Numbered from the stretch's first letter, positions 1 through 9,603 are shown. The stretch: DNA of 40,864 nucleotides from Saliterribacillus persicus (GCF_003337485.1 NZ_QPJJ01000023.1:1-40864); one strand, 5' to 3'. Numbers and translations: made by a program. Notes: a model not told the origin generated them from the sequence alone.

Positions 1-24
1 CGATAGATATCAAAAACGATTAAA

Positions 25-59
25 CGGCCTTAGCCCTATGGAATATAGAGCTAAAGCCG
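25..59 (-). terminator. Intrinsic terminator after the chemoreceptor gene
   Basis: Two 15-nt arms (25-39 and 45-59) enclose a 5-nt loop. Read on the minus strand, the two imperfect positions become G-U wobbles, and the hairpin is followed by a T-rich stretch. It lies about 75 bp past the stop of the minus-strand chemoreceptor gene. Confidence 0.7.
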
Positions 60-134
60 CTTAAATCATTTTTATTATTTCCACTGTCTACTTGAGAGGG
101 GGCAGTTCATGTTAGAAGTGTGGCTTTTTCATTC

Positions 135-1856
135 TTATAGGTTAAAACGTTTTATTAAACCATTTAAATCTACGGATAAATTTGCTAAGGATTCTGCATT
201 AGCAGCAATTTCCTGCATGGATGAGCTTTGTTGCTCTGCTGTTGCAGAACTTTCTTCTATACCTGCAGCAACCTCTTCTGATGTTGAAGCGATATCGGTA
301 CTAGAGCTACTTACCTTATCACTACTTACCGTAATTTCTTGAAGGTTGGTAGAAATAAGACGAATGCGCGTGATCATATCACCCATTGAATGATTGATAT
401 CATTAAAGCTTTCGCGACTAACCGCCATCTGTTTATTACCCTCTTCGACCTGTTCATATCCAGCCTCTAAGGATGTAGCTACAGCTGTAGTTTCTTGTTG
501 CACCCCTTGAATAATGCCAGTGATCTCTGTTACAGAATGGCTTACTTGTTCAGCAAGCTTTCTTACTTCATCCGCAACTACGGCAAATCCTTTACCTGAT
601 TCACCTGCACGTGCTGCTTCTATCGCTGCATTAAGTGCAAGTAAATTTGTTTGTTCCGCAATATCCTGAATCACGTCAACTAACGTTGAAATTTTATTTG
701 ACTGTTTTTCTAAACCTCTTACCTTTTCTACTGATTCTGTTACCATCTTCGTAATTGCTTGCCTTTGTGATACAGAACCATCCATTTGAGTACGACCTTT
801 TTCAGACATCGTTAAGACTTCGCTTGATGCTTGTTTTAAGGTTTCTCCCTCTTCATTTGACTGGATGATTTTACGATTCAATTCTTCCATCGCAACCGAA
901 ATATCACTTGAAGAGCTTGCTTGTTCTTCTGCGCCATAAGACATTTCTTCCATTGTTTTCGCAATTTGCTGCGATCCTAAGCTGACCTCTTCTGATGCTT
1001 TTGTCAGGTCGTTACTCTGATTGTTCACTTGACCCGAAATCTCTCTTATCTGTCTTACCATACTTCTTAAATATTCAATCATTTGATTTGTGCTTTCTGC
1101 TAGCTGTCCGATTTCGTCTTTTCGCTCAGTCGTAGTTGATACAGTACTTAAGTCCCCACTTGCAACTTGTTCGTTTAAAGTAACTAATTCTTTAACTGGT
1201 TTTGTAATTTGACGAATTAAGAAAAAGCTTAATAAAAATAAAATTATTATAATAACACTCATTGCTATAACAGAGAAAAGTATTAATTGCGCGTTTTCTT
1301 GGTGAATTTCATCAATCATGTTAGTAGCATTTTCTTCTAAGGCAATTTGAATTAAATCAATATCATTTCTGGTATCTTCAAATTCTCCTCGGATAGCTAT
1401 AAGCTCCTCAATTGGAACAGAAGTGATATCTCTATTAAAGAGGCTCTCAGCATCTGCTTTCCACTCCGTGTAATTAGAATCAAATTCCTCAAAATAACCT
1501 CTATTTGTTTCATTATTCAAATAATCATCCGCATACATAATATCTTGTGCAAGTTGCATACGTTCTTCGACTTGAAGGATGTTTTCTTCAAAGGTTGCTT
1601 GATCAGCATTATCGGTCCCTTGTGAAAAAACATACATGTTAATTGCTTGATCAGCTTGATAAAAATCCCGATCAGCATTTAATAAAGCAGCATTAGCCTT
1701 GTATAAATTATCATAGAGCTCCTCTTCTAAATTATTTGCGGTTGATTGTAAACTAAGCATTAAAAATGTATTACTCACAACAATAGCAATAACTGCAAGC
1801 CCTAAAATAATGAATAGCTTTGTCCCTAATTTTCTATTTCTCACCCATTTAGCCAT
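135..1856 (-). CDS. Methyl-accepting chemotaxis protein
   Basis: Membrane chemoreceptor that signals through CheW/CheA to the flagellar motor. The 573 residues run as follows: first membrane helix (about 13-35), an extracellular alpha-helical sensing region rich in acidic residues (about 36-190, 4HB_MCP-like), second membrane helix (about 193-216), HAMP linker (about 217-270), and a long cytoplasmic coiled coil with the conserved hairpin near residues 400-430 ([11 protein letters not shown], then [14 protein letters not shown]). That hairpin is diagnostic of the family. There is no C-terminal CheR-binding pentapeptide. The ATG is preceded by GGGAGG. About 45 bp upstream, an 8-mer GCTGATAT on the minus strand (1900-1907) resembles the sigma-D -10 box of motility genes, but I found no well-spaced -35, so this is only a hint. 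The ligand is unknown. The gene stands alone, with its own terminator. Confidence 0.95.
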   Translation of the reverse strand: MAKWVRNRKLGTKLFIILGLAVIAIVVSNTFLMLSLQSTANNLEEELYDNLYKANAALLNADRDFYQADQAINMYVFSQGTDNADQATFEENILQVEERMQLAQDIMYADDYLNNETNRGYFEEFDSNYTEWKADAESLFNRDITSVPIEELIAIRGEFEDTRNDIDLIQIALEENATNMIDEIHQENAQLILFSVIAMSVIIIILFLLSFFLIRQITKPVKELVTLNEQVASGDLSTVSTTTERKDEIGQLAESTNQMIEYLRSMVRQIREISGQVNNQSNDLTKASEEVSLGSQQIAKTMEEMSYGAEEQASSSSDISVAMEELNRKIIQSNEEGETLKQASSEVLTMSEKGRTQMDGSVSQRQAITKMVTESVEKVRGLEKQSNKISTLVDVIQDIAEQTNLLALNAAIEAARAGESGKGFAVVADEVRKLAEQVSHSVTEITGIIQGVQQETTAVATSLEAGYEQVEEGNKQMAVSRESFNDINHSMGDMITRIRLISTNLQEITVSSDKVSSSSTDIASTSEEVAAGIEESSATAEQQSSSMQEIAANAESLANLSVDLNGLIKRFNL

Positions 1857-2055
1857 GTGAAACCTCCCGAATTACCATTTTTTAAGATGCTTAATATAAA
1901 TATCAGCAAATTTCGACATTATTCAAGCTTTATTGCAAAATTAAATTAGGAATTTAAAGGAAATTCAATTACACTAGACAATGTAAAGGGTTTAATAACT
2001 AAAATTTTCAAAAACAAGGATCGTTACCTACTATTGAATACAAGGAGAAATGCAT

Positions 2056-2430
2056 ATGCACCGTTTATTTTTTGAACCAACATGGGAGAAAAATGTATCT
2101 TATGAAATTCGCAAAAAAATAGAAAAACGATTTAGTGACAGAAATACTTCTACTCACATGTTTGATATTCTCTGGACTACACGAAATCACCGTGGACACT
2201 TACTCGTTATCACTTTAATTCATAATGAATTAGAAGAAAATTTATCACTCATCCATGAGCAGATAGGTTTATATAAAAATAATCAGTTAATAGCTGAGAC
2301 TCATGTTACTGAAGAGAAATGTTTTATTCCAAAATATACAAGTATGCCTTGGACTTTCATCTTTCGGGATCACACACAGCTTGATTTACACGGTGAAGAA
2401 ACGGATAAATTAGAGCTCAGAAAAATTTAA
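2056..2430 (+). CDS. Small SLAP-domain-like protein
   Basis: A 124-residue soluble protein with no signal peptide or membrane segment. It resembles the SLAP domain found in Bacillus accessory-Sec/S-layer assembly proteins: it opens with LFFEPTWEK, has a central LLVITLIHNELEENLSL strand pair, and ends in the typical PKYTSMPWTFIF motif. I recognised this from memory of the family, not from a search. Function is unknown; SLAP domains have been linked to export of S-layer proteins. Two in-frame ATGs lie 6 nt apart (2050 and 2056). The AAGGAG at 2042-2047 is only 2 nt from the first and 8 nt from the second, so the second is chosen. No accessory secretion genes are nearby, so it is an orphan copy. 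Confidence 0.75.
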   Translation: MHRLFFEPTWEKNVSYEIRKKIEKRFSDRNTSTHMFDILWTTRNHRGHLLVITLIHNELEENLSLIHEQIGLYKNNQLIAETHVTEEKCFIPKYTSMPWTFIFRDHTQLDLHGEETDKLELRKI

Positions 2431-2503
2431 TATATAATTTAAAAGGATTATGTAATCTTTCGCCGAATTATTATTCTATTATTTAATTTTGGGAGGTTAA
2501 CAC

Positions 2504-2854
2504 ATGAATCCTATTCAAAACAAAATTAGTGGAATATTCATTCCGGTAAGTAATATTGAAAAAGCGAGAGATTGGTATTGTGATATTTTAGGAGTAGATA
2601 ATTCAGGGGAGATAATTGCCGGCCACCTGTACGTCATACCGCTAGTTGGCGCAAACCTTGTGTTAGACAGTAAGATATTTAAAGAAAACCATACATTTAA
2701 GGTTCCAGCTTTTCATATAGACACAGAGGATATAGAGGCAGCATATCAATATATGCAGGATAAAAAGGTAGAATTAATCACCGCTATTGAGCATGGCCAT
2801 TGGTTTAACTTTAAGGATCCTGACGGAAATCAACTAATGATCTGCCAATGCTAA
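2504..2854 (+). CDS. VOC-fold (glyoxalase/bleomycin-resistance type) protein
   Basis: A 116-residue single VOC domain made of two beta-alpha-beta-beta-beta modules. The first starts with the pattern VSNIEKARDWYCDILG and the second ends with HWFNFKDPDGNQLMICQ, the usual family signature. In metal-dependent members (glyoxalase I, dioxygenases) the first strand carries a His and the last strand a Glu. Here those positions read IPV and LMI, so a metal enzyme is unlikely and a binding or resistance role is more plausible; the substrate cannot be told. The ATG is preceded by GGGAGGT at good spacing. It sits 73 bp behind the SLAP-like gene, probably as a separate unit, and its transcript ends at the shared hairpin at 2933-2970. 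Confidence 0.88.
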   Translation: MNPIQNKISGIFIPVSNIEKARDWYCDILGVDNSGEIIAGHLYVIPLVGANLVLDSKIFKENHTFKVPAFHIDTEDIEAAYQYMQDKKVELITAIEHGHWFNFKDPDGNQLMICQC

Positions 2855-2932
2855 CTAAATTATTCATCGTTTCTATATTGAAATCTTTTACACCCTTCAA
2901 TAAATTTTTCTAAGATATTTGATTGATATGCA

Positions 2933-2970
2933 AATAAACGCATTCCCAAAATATAAGGAATGCGTTTATT
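2933..2970. terminator. Bidirectional terminator between VOC gene and ABC permease
   Basis: A perfect 14-bp inverted repeat (2933-2946 and 2957-2970) with a 10-nt loop. The outer ends are A/T runs, so both strands give a stem followed by U-rich RNA. It separates two convergent genes and begins 3 bp after the permease stop codon on the minus strand. Confidence 0.85.
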
Positions 2971-2973
2971 AAT

Positions 2974-4578
2974 CTATACTAATGTATCTCTTTTCCTAAA
3001 ACCGGTAAAACCAACGATACTTAAGGCAAAAGTAATAAGCACTAATACAATTAATGGGAACCACTCCACGTTTTCCACAGGAAGCTGAGGAATGTGTCCA
3101 TAAACAGAAAGATTTAAAAGCCATTGCGGTAAATCTAACAACCCACCAAGATAGACGGTGAAAAAGGAATAGATCACATACAACCAAATTAAACTGGTTG
3201 CTCTCGGAAAAATACCAAGCAGTGTTATTCCAATTCCAATCATAGCCCATATGGCTGGTAAATAAATAAAACCAGCTTCAAAAAAGGTTCCTGCAGCAAC
3301 CGGTTCTTCCATTACAGAAGCAGATGCTAGCCATATTCCGAGGATTGCAAGACCAAGCATAACAATACTCGATACAAAGGCAAGGACAGTATAGCTGAAT
3401 AATAGTCTGTATTTTGATACGGACCGTGAAATGAGATGCTCTGTTCGTCCCTTTTTCTCTTCTTTTTTCATTCGCATTAAAAGGATAAGCGTAGGTATGG
3501 TAGATAAAATCGCTAAAATGACCATCAGCATGGTAAGAAATTGTTCTGTTAAACTATATGCTGTATTACTCGATAACATTTGCTCTAACATATCATTATT
3601 TGCAAAAAAGGATTCTAGATCTCCAAAAACAGATCCATAAGAAATACCTAAAACAAACATTGCAAACGCCCAAGCAATTATCCCTGTTCGTTGTAAGCGT
3701 ATATTTAAACCGATTGGACTTAACAAGGATTTTGTCGCATTTCTTTTTCCAGCTTTTGAAGGTAAAAAGCCTGCTCCAACGTCACGAATTTTATTTAAAT
3801 AAAAAGCAAAAAAGAATAATAGAATAAATTGAATCAGAAGCACAAACAGTGGCCACCATATATTATTGACATATACTTCAGTTCGTAATACTAATCCAAG
3901 CGGCGAGGCTAATGCTAAAGCTTCACTACTTACATCTCCAATTGCGCGCATTAAATAAAAGAGTAATAGAAAGCCGATCGAAAATCCGACGGTTCCTCTA
4001 CTGGATTCGGATAGTTGTGCAAAAACTGCTGTAAATAAGACAAAGAAAATGCCAATTGCTGATAAAGAGAAACCGTATAACAAGGATCCTTCTAGACCAA
4101 TATCTTCTAGCTGCAAAGCGAAAAGAGAAAACCCACTAACTAGACCAATCAGGAAATTAAATCCCGTAAGTACAATAATAGTAGCTGTTAAATTTGTTAA
4201 TCGGCCTACAGGTAAAGCTCGGACCAATTCTATTTGACCGTCTTCTTCTTCAGCCCTAGTATGTCTCGAGGTTAACAAAATACTCATAATACCAAACACA
4301 ATTGCAGTAAATAACAGCATTTGATGTGCCATCATTGCGCCATTGTTGTAATTATCAATCCCATAACCCGGCCCCACCATCGCTGTCATCGCTGGATTTT
4401 CCATTGTCTCTGCTATTGCTTGTCTTTCTAGGTCTGTTTGATACAACCCTGTAAAAGCAGAAGCAATCAGTACTGTGACAAAGATTAAAGAGATACCCCA
4501 TATCATGAAACGCCAACGATTTTGTCTAATTTGAAACTTTATTATTGTTCCTAATTGCGCAAATAATTGCCTATTCAT
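2974..4578 (-). CDS. ABC-2 type exporter permease (polyketide/drug exporter-like)
   Basis: Membrane half of an ABC exporter. The 534 residues contain about 12 hydrophobic segments in two homologous halves (about 1-265 and 295-530), each starting with an amphipathic N-terminal stretch and a long first helix. A large loop near residues 45-75 follows the first helix. This twelve-helix, two-half layout matches the exporter family annotated as polyketide antibiotic exporters (COG3559-like), and not the shorter six-helix ABC-2 permeases. Its ATG overlaps the stop of the upstream ATPase gene in an ATGA arrangement, so the two are translationally coupled. With the divergent TetR gene it forms a repressor-regulated efflux module. 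The cargo is unknown; antibiotics, lipophilic toxins or peptides are all possible. Confidence 0.9.
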   Translation of the reverse strand: MNRQLFAQLGTIIKFQIRQNRWRFMIWGISLIFVTVLIASAFTGLYQTDLERQAIAETMENPAMTAMVGPGYGIDNYNNGAMMAHQMLLFTAIVFGIMSILLTSRHTRAEEEDGQIELVRALPVGRLTNLTATIIVLTGFNFLIGLVSGFSLFALQLEDIGLEGSLLYGFSLSAIGIFFVLFTAVFAQLSESSRGTVGFSIGFLLLFYLMRAIGDVSSEALALASPLGLVLRTEVYVNNIWWPLFVLLIQFILLFFFAFYLNKIRDVGAGFLPSKAGKRNATKSLLSPIGLNIRLQRTGIIAWAFAMFVLGISYGSVFGDLESFFANNDMLEQMLSSNTAYSLTEQFLTMLMVILAILSTIPTLILLMRMKKEEKKGRTEHLISRSVSKYRLLFSYTVLAFVSSIVMLGLAILGIWLASASVMEEPVAAGTFFEAGFIYLPAIWAMIGIGITLLGIFPRATSLIWLYVIYSFFTVYLGGLLDLPQWLLNLSVYGHIPQLPVENVEWFPLIVLVLITFALSIVGFTGFRKRDTLV

Positions 4579-5480
4579 GAGGAAGCACCTCGATTTGGGC
4601 TATCTTTTTCATAATGACGCATAAATAAATCTTCTAAGGTAGGTGATTTACTTTCAAGCTTCGTAATACCAAATTTGCTGACATATTGCATTACTTGATC
4701 TAAATTCTCTGTATCCACTTGAAAGCCAAGTTTTCCCTCCTCTTCTCTTACATCATGCACACCTTTTTGCGAACCTAGTTCTGGTATAGAGGATTTCGTT
4801 TCCACAAAGAAATGTGAACGTGTTAAATGGCGCATTTCACTTAACGAGCCACTTTCAATAATTTTCCCTTGACGAATAATGCCAATCCTGTCACATAGTC
4901 TTTCTACTTCCGATAATATATGACTTGATAATAATACACTTTTACCATTGCGCTTCGCTTCGTGCACACATTCTTGAAATACTCGCTCCATCAGAGGATC
5001 GAGTCCAGATGTCGGTTCATCCAATATATATAAATCAGCTTCAGATGCAAATGCAGCAACGAGTGCAATCTTTTGTCGATTGCCCTTTGAATATGTTCCA
5101 CACTTTTTGCTTGGATCTAACTGAAACTGTTCGATCAATCGCTCTTTTTTCTTTTGATTTGTTTTTCCTCTTAGTTTTGAGAAAAGATCAATAACCTCTC
5201 CTCCTGTAAGGTTTTCCCATAAATTGACGTCACCTGGTACATAAGCAATGCGTTTATGAATCTCAACCGCATCCTGCCACACATCTTTTCCAAAAATTTG
5301 TGCACTGCCGGATGTTGCTTGTAAAATACCAAGTAATATGCGAATCGTGGTAGATTTACCTGCACCATTTGGGCCAATAAATCCATAAACTTCCCCTTCT
5401 TCTACATTTAAGTCAACTCCATCTAGTGCTGTTACTTTCCCGAATTTTTTAGATAAAGCCTTTGTCGTCACGATCGTCAT
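4575..5480 (-). CDS. ABC exporter ATP-binding protein
   Basis: A 301-residue nucleotide-binding subunit that powers the permease encoded immediately downstream. Visible motifs are Walker A GPNGAGKST (about 37-45), signature YSKGNRQK in place of the textbook LSGGQ (a form common in DrrA/CcmA-type exporters), Walker B LYILDEPTSGLDP (about 155-167), and switch His in LLSSHILSEVERLCD. A C-terminal extension of about 90 residues ends with the usual LEDLFMRHY motif. The start ATG follows AGGAGGG. Transcription very probably starts from the promoter at 5541-5569, with a perfect inverted repeat on the start site, suggesting repression by the divergent TetR protein. Confidence 0.94.
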   Translation of the reverse strand: MTIVTTKALSKKFGKVTALDGVDLNVEEGEVYGFIGPNGAGKSTTIRILLGILQATSGSAQIFGKDVWQDAVEIHKRIAYVPGDVNLWENLTGGEVIDLFSKLRGKTNQKKKERLIEQFQLDPSKKCGTYSKGNRQKIALVAAFASEADLYILDEPTSGLDPLMERVFQECVHEAKRNGKSVLLSSHILSEVERLCDRIGIIRQGKIIESGSLSEMRHLTRSHFFVETKSSIPELGSQKGVHDVREEEGKLGFQVDTENLDQVMQYVSKFGITKLESKSPTLEDLFMRHYEKDSPNRGASS

Positions 5481-5515
5481 CTTAAACCCTCCTAGAAAGG
5501 AAAAAATATTATTTT

Positions 5516-5541
5516 TGAAATATTAACCTTTATATATTTCA
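5516..5541. promoter_or_regulatory. Candidate TetR operator (perfect inverted repeat)
   Basis: TGAAATAT and its exact complement ATATTTCA are separated by 10 nt, centred 48 bp upstream of the ATPase start. The repeat abuts the -10 box of the efflux promoter and covers the expected transcription start, an ideal position for a repressor. Assignment to the adjacent TetR protein is inference. Confidence 0.5.
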
Positions 5542-5569
5542 TAATATACCCATTGTTAATTCTTAGCAA
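5541..5569 (-). promoter_or_regulatory. Sigma-A promoter of the efflux operon
   Basis: On the minus strand TTGCTA (5564-5569) and TATTAT (5541-5546) are separated by 17 bp. The ATPase start codon lies about 60 bp downstream. Confidence 0.55.
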
Positions 5570-5641
5570 CTATTTTTTGAACTATTTTTATTGTTTTATT
5601 TCATAAAATTCATTAAACTATCATAAAGAGAGGTGAATCAA

Positions 5642-6220
5642 ATGGATGGATTCAAAAAACGCACAGAAATGAAAAAACAAACCATCTTACAAGCGGCCTT
5701 AACACTATTTTTAAAGCATGGCTTACAAAAGGTTTCTATTGCAATGATTGCAAATGAAGCTAACGTATCACAAGTAACAATTTATAATTATTATGAAAGT
5801 AAAGACAATCTCATCCATAAAGTCATTCATTTTTATATTGACAAAACCTATCAAGACTATGAAGCTCTACTCGAAAGTGACCTAGATTTCCCTGATAAAA
5901 TTAACCAAATTATTTTTAATAAAACGGAAGTGTCTCAAGAAATTCATGAGGAGCTCTATTCTTACTTAATGAAGGATTTAAACGATAGTAATTACTTAGA
6001 TAGAATATATCAAGAAAAAGGTCTTCCCTATTTTAAAAAATTAATAGATGAAGGAAAGAACGCTGGCTATATTGATCCAGCATTATCTGAGCATGCTATT
6101 ATGTATTTTATTCAAATCTTAAAGGACTCGATGCAAAAAGAGGCAGTATATGAATCTATACTACCTTTAACTGAGGATATTATGAACATCTTTTTCTATG
6201 GAATCATGGGGAAAAGATAG
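5642..6220 (+). CDS. TetR/AcrR family transcriptional repressor
   Basis: A 192-residue regulator. Its N-terminal helix-turn-helix spans about residues 8-55: TILQAALTLFLKHGLQKVSI, then MIANEANVSQVTIYNYYESKDNLI, the classic TetR_N pattern. The C-terminal two thirds is an all-helical ligand-binding and dimerisation region with no recognisable ligand class. The track-style longest frame starts at a GTG at 5633, but that codon sits inside the ribosome binding site (AGAGGTG). The ATG at 5642 has correct spacing and gives a normal N-terminus. It is transcribed away from the ABC efflux pair, so it most likely represses that pair and possibly itself, with release by the exporter's substrate. Effector unknown. 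Confidence 0.92.
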   Translation: MDGFKKRTEMKKQTILQAALTLFLKHGLQKVSIAMIANEANVSQVTIYNYYESKDNLIHKVIHFYIDKTYQDYEALLESDLDFPDKINQIIFNKTEVSQEIHEELYSYLMKDLNDSNYLDRIYQEKGLPYFKKLIDEGKNAGYIDPALSEHAIMYFIQILKDSMQKEAVYESILPLTEDIMNIFFYGIMGKR

Positions 6221-6358
6221 TGGTTTTCTTCTAGTTAAGACATCTTTACCATTGGAATTTTGCCTGTGCAGTATTCATTTCCTTCTAGTAATGTTAACGT
6301 ATCCATAGTATGCTTATATGTAAATCAGTCAATCTTCATCAAGGAGTGGAAGACTTGT

Positions 6359-8794
6359 ATGAACGGAATTTTTACTAGTCAAGAATATTATCAAATTCTT
6401 CAGCATATAACAGATGCATTATATGTTATCGCTTTAAAACCTAGTGGTGAAATTGGTCAGTTCGTCGAAGTAAATGAAGCGGCATGCTTGCAGTCGGGGT
6501 ATTCTAGAGAAGAATTATTACAGCTAAAACCTAACGATATGCTTGCATCAGATAGAAACAACATCGACGACTTATTAAATAAACATGTGATGACCGGGAA
6601 AACTATAACAATGGAACTTTTGCAGAAGCATAAATATGATGATCCCTTTCCTGTAGAAGTAAACACGCAGCTTATTACGCTAAATAATAATCAACAATAT
6701 ATTGTATCCATTGTTCGCGATATTCGCGCTCGCAAAGAAACAGAGAATAAATTACACGAAAGTACGAAAAAATTACACTCACTATTTGCATTCAATCCCG
6801 ATATCATCTTCACGATTAATCCTGATGGATATTTTTCTGATGTAAATCCTGCTGCAGAAAAAGTTCTAAAATACCCAAAGAAGGACATAGCTCATATAGA
6901 ATACCTTAGTATTATTGCTGAGCCATACGTTGAAATGACACAAAAATATTTTGAAAATATTTTAAGAGGAAAAATTGTTCATTTTGAAGTAGTTGTTATC
7001 AGTAAAGATGACGAACATATTGAACTCGACATCACAGCTGTTCCAATTATTATCGATGATAAAATTATCGGTGCAATTGGTGTGGGCAGAGATATCACGC
7101 TGCAAAATGCCACGCGCAGAAAATTATTAGAAAGTGAGCAACAGTATCGATCCTTGTTCGAAAACAATATTGATCCTGTTATTACCTTTGCTATGGATGG
7201 AACTTTCATTTATTTAAATCAAGCAACAGAGGAATTGACCGGCTTCAATAAAGATGAATTAATAGGTGAAACATTCTTGCCCCATATTATTCCAGAAGAA
7301 CTTGAAAAGACACAAAAAGAATTTGCAGAAGCTTTAAAAGGTAAGCCACATCAATATGAAACATGCATGTACAATAAGATGGGAGAAAAAGTATATTTAC
7401 ATATCACTTTAATTCCGATCATGGTAGATAATAATATGACTGGCATACACTGCATTGGTAAAGATATTACAGAAAAAAGACAAATCGAAGCACGTTTAAA
7501 TTATATGGCATTTCATGATTATTTAACCGGGCTTCCAAATCAGCATCTATTTCAGAAGGATTTTAAAAAAGCGATGAAGGATGCAAAAAAATTCGATTCT
7601 GAACTCGCCCTATTTTTTTTAGATCTTGATCGCTTTAAAGCAATCAATGATTCTCTTGGACATGAGACAGGGGACTTATTGCTGAAGAAAATAGCACAAC
7701 GCCTTGAAGCACTCTTAGATAACAATGCAGAGGTCTACCGATATGGTGGCGATGAATTCATTATTTTACTTAATAATGCAAATGAAAAAGAGGCAGAAGT
7801 GCTTGCTAAAAAGATTCTAGTTGATTTTTCTATTAGTTATGACTTAAATGGAGTGGATGTAGTCGTTACACCAAGTGTGGGGATCAGTATGTATCCGCAT
7901 AATGGAGTAGATAAGAAAAACCTTATTCGTAAGGCCGATAATGCAATGTATCATGCCAAGCTACTTGGGAAAAATAATTTCCAATTCTACCAAGGGAACA
8001 TGCGCAATAAAGTAAATGAAAACTTTGAAATGGAAAGCATGCTAAGAAAGGCTCTCGAGCAAGATGAATTATTACTTGTCTATCAACCCCAAGTAAATGC
8101 CTCAGGCAATAATGTTGTTGGGGTTGAAGCTTTAATAAGATGGAAAAATGAAAAACTCGGCATGGTATCACCAGGTGAATTTATTCCAATGGCAGAGGAA
8201 ACAGGATTAATTATTCCTATCGGAGAATGGGTCATTCGTACAGCTTGTTTACAAAATAAAGCTTGGCAAAATCAAGGTTTCGAGCCTATTACCATGTCTG
8301 TAAACCTTTCTATTCGTCAGTTTTATCAGAGTAACTTAGCCGCTAAAGTTGAAGAAATACTATTGGAAACAGGATTAAATCCAGTATATTTAGAGCTTGA
8401 AATCACAGAGTCTATGGCTATGCAAGCTGATACTGCTACTAAAGTGTTAAATGATTTAAAGAAACTTGGTGTGAAAATTGCAATGGATGATTTTGGAACC
8501 GGTTATAGCTCTTTAAACTATTTACGAAACTTTCCAATTGATCATCTCAAAATAGATCAGTCCTTTATTCGTGACATCTCACAAAATGAAGAGGATCAAA
8601 ATATCATCACATCTATCATTGCGCTTGGTCATAATTTAAATATCAAATTAGTTGCTGAAGGTGTGGAAACAAAAGAACAACGTGATTTTTTAGTAGAGAA
8701 TGGTTGTGATGTGCTACAAGGCTATTACTTTAGTCGCCCTGTAGAGCATAGTGAAATTCCTGCTTTCATTCGTAGCTTTTTGCATATCAATTAG
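6359..8794 (+). CDS. PAS-PAS-PAS-GGDEF-EAL cyclic-di-GMP signalling protein
   Basis: A cytoplasmic 811-residue protein with three PAS domains in a row (about 10-125, 138-255 and 260-380), a GGDEF domain (about 385-545, intact GGDEF at 463-467) and an EAL domain (about 555-805). The EAL residues used in catalysis are all visible: EAL at 590-592, NLSIRQF, ELEITES, MDDFGTGYSS, LKIDQSFI, AEGVET and QGYYFSRP. It should therefore be a working phosphodiesterase, perhaps bifunctional. The RxxD inhibitory site is absent (DNNA at that position). No transmembrane segment is seen, so signals are sensed in the cytoplasm. The start is the ATG at 6359, which follows AAGGAG (12-nt spacing). The longer frame from a TTG at 6260 has no ribosome binding site. 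Confidence 0.94.
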   Translation: MNGIFTSQEYYQILQHITDALYVIALKPSGEIGQFVEVNEAACLQSGYSREELLQLKPNDMLASDRNNIDDLLNKHVMTGKTITMELLQKHKYDDPFPVEVNTQLITLNNNQQYIVSIVRDIRARKETENKLHESTKKLHSLFAFNPDIIFTINPDGYFSDVNPAAEKVLKYPKKDIAHIEYLSIIAEPYVEMTQKYFENILRGKIVHFEVVVISKDDEHIELDITAVPIIIDDKIIGAIGVGRDITLQNATRRKLLESEQQYRSLFENNIDPVITFAMDGTFIYLNQATEELTGFNKDELIGETFLPHIIPEELEKTQKEFAEALKGKPHQYETCMYNKMGEKVYLHITLIPIMVDNNMTGIHCIGKDITEKRQIEARLNYMAFHDYLTGLPNQHLFQKDFKKAMKDAKKFDSELALFFLDLDRFKAINDSLGHETGDLLLKKIAQRLEALLDNNAEVYRYGGDEFIILLNNANEKEAEVLAKKILVDFSISYDLNGVDVVVTPSVGISMYPHNGVDKKNLIRKADNAMYHAKLLGKNNFQFYQGNMRNKVNENFEMESMLRKALEQDELLLVYQPQVNASGNNVVGVEALIRWKNEKLGMVSPGEFIPMAEETGLIIPIGEWVIRTACLQNKAWQNQGFEPITMSVNLSIRQFYQSNLAAKVEEILLETGLNPVYLELEITESMAMQADTATKVLNDLKKLGVKIAMDDFGTGYSSLNYLRNFPIDHLKIDQSFIRDISQNEEDQNIITSIIALGHNLNIKLVAEGVETKEQRDFLVENGCDVLQGYYFSRPVEHSEIPAFIRSFLHIN

Positions 8795-8880
8795 CATGTA
8801 AAAATTCAAAAAGTGATTAATTCTATACGTTCTATACTTTCAGATGTTCACCACATATCTATCTAATTTCTAATAAAATT

Positions 8881-8925
8881 AAAAAGGCTTTTCAGCGGCA
8901 ATACATACTCGCGAAAAGCCTTTTT
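8881..8925. terminator. Bidirectional terminator
   Basis: A perfect 13-bp inverted repeat (8881-8893 and 8913-8925) with A-run and T-run ends, lying between the convergent GGDEF/EAL and PII-like genes. Both strands give a stem with a U-tail. Confidence 0.9.
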
Positions 8926-8934
8926 ATATTTACT

Positions 8935-9603
8935 CTACTCATATATTCCATATGTTTGTCCGACTTCCTGGACAAAGATAACCCCATTTCCAGGCTCGTC
9001 GATTTTCATCTCTTTTCGAATCGATGCTATAATTGCGTCTGTGCGTGACTCCTCTGAAAGGATCATCACCATTTCTTTTTCCGGCTCAATATTCATGGAA
9101 AACAGTTTACTTGTTTCATGAATTCCAGAACCACGCGCATTTATAATGGTACCACCTTTTGAACCTGCCATAACTGCTGCGTCAATAACATCTTCTGCCT
9201 TCCCTTTATCCACGATGATAACAATATTTTGATACATGGTTTTATCCCCACCTTCTTTAGCATGCGTATTATCCAGTTTCGAATCGCTTTTTCCATATAC
9301 ACCACTGATAGGTGTTGTAAATGCTATCCCGTGATTTGGTTTTCTAAAATCAAAGGATTTATTTAAACGCTCTAATAAATAATTTGTGTTATCTTGATGA
9401 GACAGCATTAACACAATTTCCTTTCTCGTGTCAGAAATAGAAAAAAGTCTTAACAGTCTATTATTTACAGAACCCTTTCCCATTAAAACTGTAGCCCCAG
9501 AAACACCATTCTTTTTTGCTACTTGGACCACCTTACTTCCAATACCGTCCTTTACGATGACATAAACTAAATCAATATTAAAATTTTGCTTGGTTGGTTC
9601 CAT
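8935..9603 (-). CDS. PII-like signalling protein, tandem duplication
   Basis: A 222-residue protein built from two PII-like ferredoxin-fold repeats (about 10-105 and 120-222). Each half has the order VIVKDG/VIIVDKG, a helix, a GATVL/GGTII strand, a KGS/RGS turn, a K/EIVLML/MVMIL strand, a helix and a C-terminal G(I/V)xFxxxxxGxYG strand. Canonical PII features, such as the modified tyrosine of the T-loop and the TGxxGDGK B-loop, are not recognisable, so nucleotide or effector specificity is open. It is annotated in databases as P-II family, probably by the same resemblance. Its ATG overlaps the stop of the DUF1538 gene (TAATG), with AAAGGAGG inside that gene's end, so synthesis is coupled. The likely role is to bind and gate the membrane partner, as GlnK does with AmtB. 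Confidence 0.85.
   Translation of the reverse strand: MEPTKQNFNIDLVYVIVKDGIGSKVVQVAKKNGVSGATVLMGKGSVNNRLLRLFSISDTRKEIVLMLSHQDNTNYLLERLNKSFDFRKPNHGIAFTTPISGVYGKSDSKLDNTHAKEGGDKTMYQNIVIIVDKGKAEDVIDAAVMAGSKGGTIINARGSGIHETSKLFSMNIEPEKEMVMILSEESRTDAIIASIRKEMKIDEPGNGVIFVQEVGQTYGIYE

Noticed and set aside
109-342. Plus-strand open frame of 77 codons
   Set aside because: Antisense to the conserved C-terminus of the chemoreceptor, whose family motifs are unmistakable.
2996-4237. Several overlapping small frames on both strands
   Set aside because: They lie within the ABC permease gene in other frames and lack ribosome binding sites and family resemblance.
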